From Phycisphaerales bacterium (GTDB lineage: Bacteria > Planctomycetota > Phycisphaerae > Phycisphaerales > UBA1924), in the NCBI GenBank assembly GCA_029213305.1, contig JARGPA010000007.1, positions 67,586 through 131,585 on the forward strand: a stretch of 64,000 bases of DNA. The letters are read 5' to 3'. The notes below the pieces were generated by a model. It was not told where the DNA came from and made no database searches. It saw nothing but the letters and a program-made list of their open reading frames with translations. Each line of letters opens with the position of its first letter. Within the stretch, counting starts at the first letter, position 1. This document shows, piece by piece, positions 9,071-18,476 of this stretch. The translations under genes were made by a program, and so were the position numbers.

Positions 9071-10285
9071 ATGAGCTGCCAAAGCAACAACGCGACGGAC
9101 CCGACTTTTGCGATCGCCGAAGGTGCGCAGGAGATCGATCCCAAAGTAGTCGCTCAAGATCTCGTAAAACGGTTCGGCCCATCGGGCATGGATCCTCGTG
9201 TCCAAAAACTGATTCCTGGGTTCGATGCTCCGTTCTATCAGGCCGGCCTCGCAGGATATTCAGACGCCGCAATGCGGATCATTGCTCGTCGTCATGGATG
9301 TCCGCTCTGCGTAACTGAAGCATTGCTCGACCGAACATTACTCGCTGGTGGTAAAGGGTTTGCCAAAGCTGATCTGGGAGAACTCCACGATAATGTGCCT
9401 GGCGGAGTTGAAGATAACCCACTCGTGGGACAGGTCATGGGGTCCGATCCAGGAGAGATGGCCGCCGGCGCTGTGAAGATGATCGAGCAAGGAAAAAGAT
9501 CGCACAAAGCATATCGAAAAATGGTTGATTCGGGGATCGACGAACTCCGATCTGACGGCTCAGACACCTTCGCGGCTATCGATGTCAATCTTGCGTGTCC
9601 GGTCAAAAAGATCTCAAAAAAATCCAGAGGCGGCCATTGGCTCAGCGAGCCCGAGGGCGCCATCGCGATCCTCCAAGCAGTTCGTGAGGTTCTCCCCGAC
9701 TCCATCCCATTGACCGTCAAGATGCGTCGATCGTTCGATGATACCGAAGAGATGAAGAAGAACTTCCTCTATCTCTTTGACGCGGCCTACGACTTGGGGT
9801 GCGCCTGGGTCACAGTTCACGGCCGAACAGTAGAACAAAAATACATCGGACCCTCAAGATGGGACCCGCTCAAAAGACTCGTCGATCGGAATCCAGATCG
9901 ACTTATCTTCGGATCCGGAGATGTCTGGGATGTGAACCAGATCTTCCGCATGATCGGATATACCGGACTCACAGGTGTCTCCGTTGCGCGAGGCTGCATC
10001 GGGAATCCGTGGATCTTCCGTCAAGCAAGATCTCTCCTTGCAGGAAGAGATCCCCAAGCACCAACGATCGCAGAACAACGAGAAGTATTAGAGCAACATT
10101 TCGATCTAGCACTCGCCGTGAATGCTCATACTCGAGATCCGGAGTTGTTCACATCCAAGAACATGCGCAAGTTCGGAATCAAGTTCGCAGTCCATCATCC
10201 CAACGCACTCGAAGTGAAAAAGCAGTTCATCTATGTCAAGAACCTAGATGAATGGCGCGAGGTGTTGGAGAAGTGGTATGTCTGA
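9071..10285 (+). CDS. tRNA-dihydrouridine synthase family protein
   Basis: The 404-residue FMN enzyme reduces uridine to dihydrouridine in tRNA. It has the TIM-barrel motifs QAGLAGYSDAAMR (substrate face), NLACP with the catalytic Cys176, TVKMRR (Lys217) and VHGRT (His250), followed by GSGDVWD and ARGCIGNPWIF. It resembles DusB but has about 25 extra residues (roughly 140-168) between the second strand and the catalytic loop, and about 45 extra N-terminal residues. No clear ribosome site precedes 9071. An internal ATG at 9188 would remove the extension. The next gene starts inside its 3' end. Confidence 0.88.
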   Translation: MSCQSNNATDPTFAIAEGAQEIDPKVVAQDLVKRFGPSGMDPRVQKLIPGFDAPFYQAGLAGYSDAAMRIIARRHGCPLCVTEALLDRTLLAGGKGFAKADLGELHDNVPGGVEDNPLVGQVMGSDPGEMAAGAVKMIEQGKRSHKAYRKMVDSGIDELRSDGSDTFAAIDVNLACPVKKISKKSRGGHWLSEPEGAIAILQAVREVLPDSIPLTVKMRRSFDDTEEMKKNFLYLFDAAYDLGCAWVTVHGRTVEQKYIGPSRWDPLKRLVDRNPDRLIFGSGDVWDVNQIFRMIGYTGLTGVSVARGCIGNPWIFRQARSLLAGRDPQAPTIAEQREVLEQHFDLALAVNAHTRDPELFTSKNMRKFGIKFAVHHPNALEVKKQFIYVKNLDEWREVLEKWYV

Positions 10286-10853
10286 CTCACACCTGAGACA
10301 GTTGGCGAGTACAAGAAAACACAAATCCTACAAGGAACTTGCGACTCAATGTAAAAGAATTGAAGAAGGCAAGGATAAGTGCTTTGAGCTCTCGATTGGT
10401 GGATTCAACCTGAGTAACGAGGAGTGCAAACTTTCCTGCCAAGCAGCGGTGAAAGCCGCGAGCAGCGAAAAAGATCAATACAGAAAAGTGTCGGCACTGT
10501 TGTGGCCGGTTCGTGTCTACGCCGTCCGTGGGATGCACTTTGAAGCCAATAAGCTCGCAGGTATCGCGTTCAATCAAGCTCAGTCAGTCACACCTTCCAA
10601 CTCTCGTGCCTATGTACTCGAAGCTCTCAGCGAATGTGTTTGGGACCTCGATCCGAAATGGCGCAAGAGCATTTTCAAACAACTCATCGCAATGATTGAT
10701 TGCGTTCCAGGGTGGCGTATTGCCCGAGCGTGTGCACATATAGCGGGTGAATTTGATCAGATAGGAGACTCCGAGTTCGTTGATGAGCTATTGTCGAAAT
10801 GTAAAAATAACTGGCTGATCGGCCGCGTAGAAAGAGATAGAGCTAAACGCTAA
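10278..10853 (+). CDS. Hypothetical helical protein overlapping dus
   Basis: I do not recognise this protein. The chosen ATG at 10278 overlaps the dus stop by eight bases and has GGAG about seven bases upstream. An ATG-less extension upstream to 10248 lies wholly within dus. The 191 residues are Cys-rich for a cytoplasmic protein and look all-helical, with amphipathic repeats such as YVLEALSECVWDLDPKWRKSIFKQLIAMID, reminiscent of TPR or HEAT-like arrays. There is no signal peptide or membrane segment. The next gene begins directly after its stop, so dus, this gene and the DinB-like gene probably form one operon. Confidence 0.6.
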   Translation: MSDSHLRQLASTRKHKSYKELATQCKRIEEGKDKCFELSIGGFNLSNEECKLSCQAAVKAASSEKDQYRKVSALLWPVRVYAVRGMHFEANKLAGIAFNQAQSVTPSNSRAYVLEALSECVWDLDPKWRKSIFKQLIAMIDCVPGWRIARACAHIAGEFDQIGDSEFVDELLSKCKNNWLIGRVERDRAKR

Positions 10854-11435
10854 ATGCAATCAGGTGCCGACATGAACTCGCAGTACGTATCGTCTCTCCC
10901 AAATGACATTATCTCAGTTTGGAGACAACTCTTCGAGCGCCAACACGCTTTCGCTCTTCACGCGTTCAATCAACTCAACGACGAACAGTTCTTCACGATC
11001 CTCGCGCCTGGGCTCAACTCTTGTGCAATCATCGCGAACCATCTCGCAGGGAACATGCTCTCGCGTTGGACAGACTTTCTCACATCCGACGGCGAGAAGC
11101 CAACACGCGATCGTGACACAGAGTTTGAGCTTCCAACCCAACTCACTGCGGAACAACGATCGCGGATCATGGAGCGATTCGAACATGGTTGGCAAGTGCT
11201 CTTCGACGCGGTTGATTCGTTGAACTCTGAGGATTTATCGAAGATTGTCACGATCCGAAAAATTGAGCATCCTGTGCACGCCGCGATCGCTCGTCAGCTC
11301 GATCACTACAGTTTTCACATCGGACAGATCAATATAATCGCTCGTCAGCTTGTTGGGACTGATGCTTGGGAGTGGTTTACGCTCGCTCCAGGGACAACCA
11401 AAGCATTCAATGCAAAATTGATGGGTGAAAACTAA
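10854..11435 (+). CDS. DinB-superfamily protein, DUF1572-like
   Basis: The protein of up to 193 residues has the four-helix DinB/YfiT layout. Candidate metal ligands are a His in IANHLAGN (first helix pair) and the HYSFHIGQI motif near the C-terminal helix. The wording matches DUF1572 proteins, several of which bind a divalent metal. Some relatives are thiol-dependent transferases, but the substrate here is unknown. The ATG at 10854 directly abuts the preceding stop. A second ATG at 10872 has AGGTG six bases upstream and may be the true start. It is cytoplasmic. Confidence 0.75.
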   Translation: MQSGADMNSQYVSSLPNDIISVWRQLFERQHAFALHAFNQLNDEQFFTILAPGLNSCAIIANHLAGNMLSRWTDFLTSDGEKPTRDRDTEFELPTQLTAEQRSRIMERFEHGWQVLFDAVDSLNSEDLSKIVTIRKIEHPVHAAIARQLDHYSFHIGQINIIARQLVGTDAWEWFTLAPGTTKAFNAKLMGEN

Positions 11436-11488
11436 CTTGGCAATTCTTTGTTCTTCTGGTATGCTCTGTTGAATCAAAGGAGCCCTAC

Positions 11489-11638
11489 ATGCCTGCATGG
11501 ATGCTAATTGGAATACTGATTTTCTTCTTTCTAGGAACGATCGTACTCTTTATTGCGATGTTTACTGAGCTTGGTACCAAACGCAAAAACGGCTCAATGA
11601 AAAGCACCAAAACTCAGCATAAAAAGCGAAAGAGCTAA
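11489..11638 (+). CDS. Small single-pass membrane protein (49 aa)
   Basis: This is a short open frame with a good ribosome site (AAAGGAG, seven bases before ATG). The product is MPAWMLIG followed by one strongly hydrophobic helix and a lysine-rich tail ending in KKRKS, typical of a small inner-membrane protein with a cytoplasmic basic tail. It lies 53 bases after the DinB-like gene and converges with the HD phosphohydrolase gene. No function can be assigned. The ribosome site, the clean hydrophobic pattern and the positive tail argue that it is real. Confidence 0.55.
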   Translation: MPAWMLIGILIFFFLGTIVLFIAMFTELGTKRKNGSMKSTKTQHKKRKS

Positions 11639-11677
11639 TCAACGCAATTTTGTTATTCAGTGTTTGAATGTAGTTGG

Positions 11678-14173
11678 TTATGCAGAACGAGCAGGCGGAG
11701 TGTCAGAGTCGTTGTCGCTCTGTTCAGGTTTTTTAGTTTTCGAGTCTTCTTTGGACTCAGTCTTCGACTCTGTTTTCTGTGTATCGTCTTCATCACTCGA
11801 GTACCGGATTCGGCCGTGATAGATACTCGCAACAGTCTTTGAGATTGATTCACAGATTGTACTCAACTCACGGAATGTCAGATCACATTCATCAAACTGT
11901 CCGTCCATCAATCGTTTGTTCGCAAGAGAACGAACAAGCGCATCGATACGAGCAGGAGTTGGGTCTGTCAAAGATCTTGTCGCACTCTCAACTGCATCTG
12001 CGAGCATCGTGATTGCGACTTCCTTTGTTTGAGGTTTTGGACCCGGATAACGATAGTCAACCTCGTCAGGGAGTTGGTCCGCGGCCTCTTGTAGAATCTG
12101 TTCGGCGCTGCGACTCTCATCAACTTGTGATGCTTGTTCTCTAGCGCGACGATAAAAATACTCAACGAGGGTCGTGCCGTGATGCGCTTCGATGAAGTGT
12201 CGTAGTGATTTGGGGAGCCCGTGCTCGCGAGCCATTTCAACGCCGTCTTTCACATGTCCCACTATGACTAGGAGCGACATTGCAGGAGTGAGCTTGTCGT
12301 GCTTGTTTGGACCGCCTGATTGATTCTCGATGAAATACATCGGTTTATTCATCTTACCGATGTCATGATACAAACATCCGACATAGGTAAGAAGAGTGTC
12401 GGCGTTAATCGATTCTGCAGCGCTCTCCGCGATAGAAGCGACATTCAACGAGTGATTGTAAGTCCCTGGTGCACGCTGTTGGAGTTCGCGAAGGATAGGT
12501 TGCTTCGGATCTCGTAGTTCAATCAGTGTCATTCCAGTTGTGATGTCAAACATTCGTTCAATGAAGGGCAAGATGAACAACGCGATTCCACCTACTAGGA
12601 GTCCCGCGATGAAAGATTGTGCAGCAGGTCCAAGCACTGCAGAATAGAACGCGGCGCCGCTGGCGCCGATAGTGGGGAGATTGATCAGTTGATCCATCAC
12701 TGAGGAAATTGCGAGAGCAAATGCAAGAACGAAAGACATACGGATCAATGTTCTTCGTTCTCGTAAATCGCCGAGCTGTGCGACAGCCGCCGCGATTCCA
12801 ATTAGTATGATTGAGAGAAGTCCTGGATGTACTTGCAATGACATTGCAACGATCAACGCAACGACTCCAGTAATTGCGAGTCCAGTCCGTTGGTCATACG
12901 CGATCGTGATCAACACAGCAATCAGTACAATCGGAGTGATTGATCCCAACCAGATCATTCGTGGATCAATCAGACTGAGCATGCAGGCGCTGATAATCGC
13001 AGTAATCACGAGTCCGCTCATCCATCCAATTCGTGCAGGTTTCGATGCGATCTTCGGGCAGTACCGCGTGATATAGCCGCCGAGAAGTAACCCGAATGCC
13101 GCGACCATCCCAAAGTTCGCGATAACACGCATGCTCTTGCGGATTAAGCTCACCCCATTGGACTTGTATTCTTGATTCTCGCGTACTGCGAGCGCGTATG
13201 CAGGTTGCTCAAGAACATCTCCGCGTGAGTAGATCCGTTGTCCGATTGTGATTGTGCGTCGGACTGGTTGGATTCTATCTGATGCAGCGTCCATCTCTTG
13301 TGCTGTGGCGCCATCGTCGAATGCGAAGGTTGGACGAGGTTCTTTGAGCAATCTGTTTCGAACGACATCTGCAGATGGTGATACAAATCCTGCAATGCGA
13401 ACCAGTCGAGCAATTTCAGCCGCGAGTTGATCGGGTTTGTCGATATTGATGACATCATCCCGGCTGATTAACTGATGAGGTACTTGTTGTACAGATTCGT
13501 TGATGACAGGGTTTGGGTACCGAAGCTCGATTTGAGTATTGAGACCTTCTTGTGTCGCGTTTTGCCAACTTTGACGATTGAGCAAAGGTCGACGGCGCAG
13601 GATTGTGTTCAGGGAGTCAACTACCTTTCCCCATCGTTCTAGCCTTGCTTCGTCGTTTGCGATCAATCCAAAAGCAATGAATGATTCTTCTGAGAGTCCA
13701 AACCGCACTCGGATATCACGAGAAACTTCATCGAGTGATCCGACACCTGCGAGAGTTTTGGGGAGATTCATCAGATCCGCAACAGTCTCTTCAAGCGCAG
13801 GCATATCCGCAGAATACACACGAGGGACATTGAGTCTCGCGGCTTCTTGGCGCATCTGCGTCTGTTGAACATCTTCCGTATTGAACTCAACACGAGATGT
13901 TCTCGTTTCTCGCATGATCTGGCCGACAGCGATTTTTGTTTGTCCTCGAGTCCAGATCATCGTTGATCCGACGACTAAGACAAAGAGAAGATAAGCAAGT
14001 ACACCCCAGAACAGAGTCGGGTTTGCGATGAGATCCGCGAGTTGTTGTTTGAGGGATTTGCTCTCAATGCGCACGACAGTTCGCCGAGTAGTCTTCGCAG
14101 TCGACTTGGTGCCAGTCTTACTCCCTGTGCGGGTTGCTGGTTTCGTACTCGGTTTGTTTCCGTCTTTACTCAT
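11678..14173 (-). CDS. pgpH: 7TM-HD family phosphohydrolase (PgpH/YqfF-like)
   Basis: The 831-residue membrane protein has the PgpH order of parts. A basic Thr/Lys/Ser-rich N-terminus (1-35) is followed by one membrane helix (about 55-72), an extracytoplasmic 7TMR-HDED domain (about 80-345) and seven membrane helices (about 350-540). The cytoplasmic HD domain contains YNHSLNVAS (His574) and LYHDIGKM (His603-Asp604). Family members in Firmicutes degrade cyclic di-AMP to pApA, so a cyclic-nucleotide role is inferred here. The C-terminal 40 residues are low-complexity and acidic/lysine-rich. It stands 188 bases downstream of the PhoR-like gene on the same strand. Confidence 0.9.
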   Translation of the reverse strand: MSKDGNKPSTKPATRTGSKTGTKSTAKTTRRTVVRIESKSLKQQLADLIANPTLFWGVLAYLLFVLVVGSTMIWTRGQTKIAVGQIMRETRTSRVEFNTEDVQQTQMRQEAARLNVPRVYSADMPALEETVADLMNLPKTLAGVGSLDEVSRDIRVRFGLSEESFIAFGLIANDEARLERWGKVVDSLNTILRRRPLLNRQSWQNATQEGLNTQIELRYPNPVINESVQQVPHQLISRDDVINIDKPDQLAAEIARLVRIAGFVSPSADVVRNRLLKEPRPTFAFDDGATAQEMDAASDRIQPVRRTITIGQRIYSRGDVLEQPAYALAVRENQEYKSNGVSLIRKSMRVIANFGMVAAFGLLLGGYITRYCPKIASKPARIGWMSGLVITAIISACMLSLIDPRMIWLGSITPIVLIAVLITIAYDQRTGLAITGVVALIVAMSLQVHPGLLSIILIGIAAAVAQLGDLRERRTLIRMSFVLAFALAISSVMDQLINLPTIGASGAAFYSAVLGPAAQSFIAGLLVGGIALFILPFIERMFDITTGMTLIELRDPKQPILRELQQRAPGTYNHSLNVASIAESAAESINADTLLTYVGCLYHDIGKMNKPMYFIENQSGGPNKHDKLTPAMSLLVIVGHVKDGVEMAREHGLPKSLRHFIEAHHGTTLVEYFYRRAREQASQVDESRSAEQILQEAADQLPDEVDYRYPGPKPQTKEVAITMLADAVESATRSLTDPTPARIDALVRSLANKRLMDGQFDECDLTFRELSTICESISKTVASIYHGRIRYSSDEDDTQKTESKTESKEDSKTKKPEQSDNDSDTPPARSA

Positions 14174-14361
14174 ATAGTCTGAATCGGTGCTTAGATAATG
14201 GTATCAACCTACAAGCAAGATAATCGGAGTATTCCTAACTACAAGATCGACACAATCAAATCGCAGACTGAGGGGGATCATGCGAATCAAGCCGCCATTT
14301 TTCAACCTCTGAAGGTCACAAATGATGATTTTGGGTCAAAAACGGTGTTTATGTGTAAAAC

Positions 14362-15696
14362 TCAATCCAGATTCGTCTGAATACATCGAGGGAGTTCGAT
14401 GATAAAAGTCGATCCTTCGCGATAGACACTTTCGAGAGAAACCGTCCCGCCGAGTCGTTTGGAGGCGTGTTTGACGATTGCTAACCCCAATCCGGTTCCT
14501 CGCTTTGCGGATGATCCGCTGCGAGCATCATCGACTTGGAAAAACCGTTCAAAGATTCGTTGTTGTTGAGTGATCGGGATACCGATTCCTTTATCGATCA
14601 CACGAATCCGGATTCCCATTGAACCTACGAGTGAATCTGGGATGGGTATCGTTCGATCATGTGAGATGGAGTCTGGTTCGACTGTGATCTTGATCGTCGT
14701 GTCTTCGTGTGCAAACTTGATTGCGTTTTGAACAAGGTTCCTCAAGATCAGAGAAAGAAGAACTGGATCAGTTTGGATCTGATTTACTTCATTGGAAACT
14801 TCAGAAACAACTTCGAGCCCTCTCCGAGTCGCGGCTTGCATTGATTCGTTTATTAACTTCGAGATTAAATTTTGTAAATTAATTTCTTGAATATCAGGAG
14901 ATTGGTCCTGGGATTCAAGCTTTGAAAGATCTAGTAGATCAATCGCAAGCAGTTCAAGACGAGCTGCGTTGCTCGTAATCATTTCAATTAATCGAGTAGA
15001 CATTCCTTCATCATTTCTTGCGGGGCCTGCAAGAGTCTCTGCTGCGCCCTTGATCGATGCAATCGGAGTCCGAAGTTCATGACTCGCGTTTGCGACAAAG
15101 TCTGCTTTAAGTGTCATTGCAAGAGAGAGCTCAGTGATATCTTTAAATGTAAGGACTGCGCCGTGAAGCATGTGATACTTCTGTGCAACCACAGGATCCG
15201 CGGAGACATCAAACTCTCGCATCTCGCCGACAATTGGGAATGAAAGCTTTGCGTGTCCTTGTTCACCTTCTCTCGCGTGTCGTTCAAGATCGTGGAGCAC
15301 TTGTTGGGTGAATAGTTCATCGAATCGTAATCCGATGATATCTTCGTTGAGTCGTAGCATTTGTTGAGCATTCCGATTGGAATGAGTAATACATCCTTGA
15401 TCATCTGTAGCCATGATCGGGATATCTGCAGCGTCTATCAACAGTTTCATGAGCGTTGCTGCTTCGTTTCGTTCGTGTTGCTCTTGCAAGAGTTCAGTAT
15501 GTTGTGTGATCGTTTGATCTCGGATGGTCTTTATTTTTGAGAAGAGTAATCTGATATAGACAACCCCGATGACAAAGAGCACAATTAGAAAAGGCCAAGG
15601 TAGAAAAATGACAATGAGCACCGATGCAATTACGGCTAACACGCCCAATATTTGTGGCGCAAGTTGGAGTCGAATTGATGAAGAATTCTGAGTCAT
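14362..15696 (-). CDS. phoR: PhoR-like sensor histidine kinase
   Basis: The 444-residue kinase has two membrane helices within residues 12-53 with almost no periplasmic loop. A PAS domain follows (about 84-190, IMATDDQGCITHSNRNAQQML), then a HisKA domain with phospho-acceptor His206 in ASHELRTP, and an HATPase domain with NLVQNAIKFA (N box), DKGIGIP and GTGLGLAIV. This compact membrane-PAS-HisKA form is that of PhoR. It lies 14 bases after the PhoB-like regulator, so the two form an operon. Sensing of phosphate via a Pst transporter is expected for the family, but no pst or phoU gene is in the window. Confidence 0.88.
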   Translation of the reverse strand: MTQNSSSIRLQLAPQILGVLAVIASVLIVIFLPWPFLIVLFVIGVVYIRLLFSKIKTIRDQTITQHTELLQEQHERNEAATLMKLLIDAADIPIMATDDQGCITHSNRNAQQMLRLNEDIIGLRFDELFTQQVLHDLERHAREGEQGHAKLSFPIVGEMREFDVSADPVVAQKYHMLHGAVLTFKDITELSLAMTLKADFVANASHELRTPIASIKGAAETLAGPARNDEGMSTRLIEMITSNAARLELLAIDLLDLSKLESQDQSPDIQEINLQNLISKLINESMQAATRRGLEVVSEVSNEVNQIQTDPVLLSLILRNLVQNAIKFAHEDTTIKITVEPDSISHDRTIPIPDSLVGSMGIRIRVIDKGIGIPITQQQRIFERFFQVDDARSGSSAKRGTGLGLAIVKHASKRLGGTVSLESVYREGSTFIIELPRCIQTNLD

Positions 15697-15710
15697 AGAT
15701 CAAAAACAGT

Positions 15711-16445
15711 TTACGCGTTTTGTGCATCGACAGGTTCGTCTGCTCGATATCCAACTCCACGAACTGTAGCGATCATCGAAGAATATGGCGATATCTTCTT
15801 CCTCAACGATGTGATATGCACATCTATCGTGCGTTCTGTTACTGCAACCCCGGGTCCGATCGCGTTTGAGATCAAACTCGGCCGAGAAAGGACTTTGCCT
15901 GAGTTGCTGATCAATGCACAAAGCACGCGAAACTCAGTGATCGTGAGTTGAATCTCTTTCCCAACAACAGTGGCGCGATGTTCGTTAAAATCTACCGCGA
16001 TTGGACCCAACGAGATGTTGGCCATCTGATTTGTAGATTTACCTGTTGTTCGTCTGGAGAGCGCATTGATTCGTGCAATGAGGACTTGCATCGAGAATGG
16101 TTTCGTGATGTAATCGTCAACTCCTGCTCGAAGACCTGCAAGTTCATCGACTTCCTCAGATCGAGCAGTCAGCATAATAATCGGGACTGAAGATGTCTCT
16201 GTTTGAGATCTCAATCGTTTCGCAACCTCGATTCCAGTAATTTGAGGCATCATCACATCGAGTACGATCAGATCGGGTTGGCGCGACTTTGCAAGTTCGA
16301 GTGCATCGGCGCCGTTTGAGGCGCTAATGACACAATGACCCTGTTGTTCAAGGTTGTAAGAGATCAGTTCCACAATATCAGGCTCGTCATCAACGACTAG
16401 GATTGTTGATTTCGTGATACCCATGTTGTGCGATGCTGTAGACAT
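15711..16445 (-). CDS. phoB: PhoB-like OmpR-family response regulator
   Basis: From the ATG at 16445 (GAGGA upstream) the protein has 244 residues. The receiver domain has VVDDEPD, phospho-acceptor Asp63 in VLDVMMP, the conserved Thr in IMLTARS, and Lys in YITKPF. The C-terminal winged helix has FRVLCALISNSGKVLSR and RTIDVHITSLRKKI, the DNA-reading part typical of PhoB and OmpR relatives. A longer in-frame stretch upstream to 16592 lacks a ribosome site and family similarity. Its partner is the adjacent PhoR-like kinase. It is divergent from the porin array, which is a plausible target. Confidence 0.88.
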   Translation of the reverse strand: MSTASHNMGITKSTILVVDDEPDIVELISYNLEQQGHCVISASNGADALELAKSRQPDLIVLDVMMPQITGIEVAKRLRSQTETSSVPIIMLTARSEEVDELAGLRAGVDDYITKPFSMQVLIARINALSRRTTGKSTNQMANISLGPIAVDFNEHRATVVGKEIQLTITEFRVLCALISNSGKVLSRPSLISNAIGPGVAVTERTIDVHITSLRKKISPYSSMIATVRGVGYRADEPVDAQNA

Positions 16446-16755
16446 TGGTTGATCCTCATTCTTTGAATCAATCGTATTCGTCGAAATGAACCACAACCAC
16501 AAGCAAATACGGCGTTTACATAATCTGAACAATCCGGAGTTGTCCGCTTGAACTAGGGGAGTAGGTGGATTTGGACAGACTTTGGCGCTCAACTGCTCAT
16601 GAAGCCGAGAGTTAACTTATATATAGGTTCGAATGCGCAAGGGCGTGGATATCGTGTGCGCTCTTGGATTGATGCATCTATACTGGGTTCTGGATCTATC
16701 TTTTGTCATTGTTTGGTCCAGTTCAGTGTCGCACGCAGTGACAAGGGTATTTGAA

Positions 16756-18171
16756 ATGGTTGATCGTATCGCAAAGCTCATTAGAGTATCAAAGTGCTGT
16801 TCTCTCGCGCTCATTCCAACAATTGCGTGCTCAACGCATGCTGGTAGTTTGGATGTAAATCAAAGTAGAGAACTCGCGTCTCATCTTCGAGGGACTCAAG
16901 GACAATCTTCCCTCGGTTCTGAGCGTGTATATCAACCAACATCAGACAACTCTCGAGCAGGTTGGTTTGTAGAGCGCGGAGATAACTCCTCGTTACGGAT
17001 TTCGGTACTCGCACAAACTCGATACATGTTCTCAGAACGAGATGCAGGGTTTGTCGCGCCTGGTTCAGAAAAAACATACGGGTTTTCCCAGCCTAGAACT
17101 CGTATCGCGTTTGACGGCACAATCGTCTCGTCCCAGTTCAGCTATCGTTTGACGATGGACTTTGGGGATGCAGAGCTTTCACGAGGCCGAGGACTTGGGC
17201 CTTCACTCGCAGGTTCGACTGGAGCTCCAAGATTACAAGATGCATATGCACAGTATAACTTTGCAGGCAAGCGTGAAGGCTACTACCTTAAGTTTGGGCA
17301 GTTTCAAAATATCCTCTTAACTGAAGAGTCGATCGAATCTGAATATCAACTCGCGATCGATCGGACGCTTGCTTCGGAAATCTTTGGTCCAGGATACACC
17401 CAAGGGATTGCTTTGGGGCATGTAAGCGATACATTCGCATGGGAAGCGAACATCACAGATGGCGGCCGATATCTAGGTTCGCGCGAAGCAGACAATACAT
17501 CATTCAATAGTGTCGATGAGTCGGATCTCGCGATTGGATTTCGCGGCGACATCAAACTGGAAGGGTCTTGGGATCAGTTCCAAGATTTCACGAGTTTCCA
17601 AGGAAGCAGCCCAGCAACAAAGATCGGATTTGGTGCTCTCTACCAGTTCCACGGTCAAACAAACCCAGGATTTCAAGCGCCTGGGTTCCTTGGGACCACT
17701 GTTGAAAGTGCTCAGATATTCACTTGGACGCTCGATTATCAACACGAAGGAGATGGCTGGAACTTCTTTGCAGGCTACTTCGGACAATACATCGACTGGG
17801 AGTTCGCACTTGCAACTGCTGGATTGATGAATAATGCAATCGTGGTACAGGGCGGCTGGTTCATAACAGAGCAATCAGAACTCTTTGCACGACTCGAGAC
17901 TTTCTGGCTCGACAAGCTCTTTAGAAATGGTTTTTCAACTCCAAATGGGTATATTCATCGTATTGGAACTGTTGGATGGAACTATTACTTCCTTCCTGAG
18001 AGTCACGCGGCGAAGTTCTCTGCAGATGCAAGTTATGCCTTCGACTCACTATTCGCACTCTCTGTTGGCGGTGGCGATTCAATCGGGCTCCCAGATCCGG
18101 GAGTGACAGGATTCCAAGGGTTAACTGAGCATGAGTATGTGCTTCGGATTCAGCTTCAGTTTATGTTCTGA
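16756..18171 (+). CDS. OprO/OprP-type outer-membrane porin, paralog 1
   Basis: From the ATG at 16756 (AAGGG eight bases upstream) the protein has 471 residues, with a signal peptide ending near STHAG. It shares with the next three genes the order: helical/coiled start (SLDVNQSRELAS), RISVLAQTRYMFSERD first strand, GFSQPRTRIAFDGT, LKFGQFQNILLTEES, DQFQDFTSFQGS, YQHEGDGWNFFAGY and YYFLPESHAAKFSADASY. It ends in a C-terminal Phe, as outer-membrane barrels do. The family is phosphate-selective porin O/P. Substrate is inferred, not shown. It is divergent from PhoB and is the most divergent of the four, with a longer N-terminal region. Confidence 0.83.
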   Translation: MVDRIAKLIRVSKCCSLALIPTIACSTHAGSLDVNQSRELASHLRGTQGQSSLGSERVYQPTSDNSRAGWFVERGDNSSLRISVLAQTRYMFSERDAGFVAPGSEKTYGFSQPRTRIAFDGTIVSSQFSYRLTMDFGDAELSRGRGLGPSLAGSTGAPRLQDAYAQYNFAGKREGYYLKFGQFQNILLTEESIESEYQLAIDRTLASEIFGPGYTQGIALGHVSDTFAWEANITDGGRYLGSREADNTSFNSVDESDLAIGFRGDIKLEGSWDQFQDFTSFQGSSPATKIGFGALYQFHGQTNPGFQAPGFLGTTVESAQIFTWTLDYQHEGDGWNFFAGYFGQYIDWEFALATAGLMNNAIVVQGGWFITEQSELFARLETFWLDKLFRNGFSTPNGYIHRIGTVGWNYYFLPESHAAKFSADASYAFDSLFALSVGGGDSIGLPDPGVTGFQGLTEHEYVLRIQLQFMF

Positions 18172-18476
18172 TCGTTAACTCAGGTGTATTAGCAACTTAG
18201 CAAATTTCCAGTCAATCAATCTTGATAGATTGAAGAATCTATCTATATATACGTGATTATGTTTCGTGTCAGTTTCAGAATGGGATAGGGCAAATTATTC
18301 CCCAATCAGCATTGTTTGTTGTTAAATGGTAAAAATTACACCAATACCGGACAAACATATCGTTTGTAAGTGCTAGTATAAATCTGTTCGTGCCGATTGC
18401 GGTCACAAACACGGGAAATCCGATTCCCAACATTCGTTATTTCGTGCTTTTAGCTTTTATATAGAGGAGGCAATCA
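18172..18476. other. AT-rich intergenic region before porin paralog 2
   Basis: This is a 305-base gap. It holds a weak hairpin (ATAGATT, GAAG, AATCTAT near 18224-18241), a TATATATA stretch and an AT-rich probable promoter. It ends in a very strong ribosome site (GAGGAGG) just before the 18477 start. I see no coding frame and no Pho-box-like direct repeat. Confidence 0.5.

Noticed and set aside
14198..14361. Short open frame between the HD phosphohydrolase and PhoR genes
   Set aside because: No ribosome site and low-complexity content. It is probably just the intergenic region between minus-strand genes.
16700..16756. TTGTCAT, TGTT, TGGTCC stretch before porin paralog 1 as a Pho box
   Set aside because: Only the first 7-mer fits and the second half does not, so it does not have the phased repeats seen at 46957.
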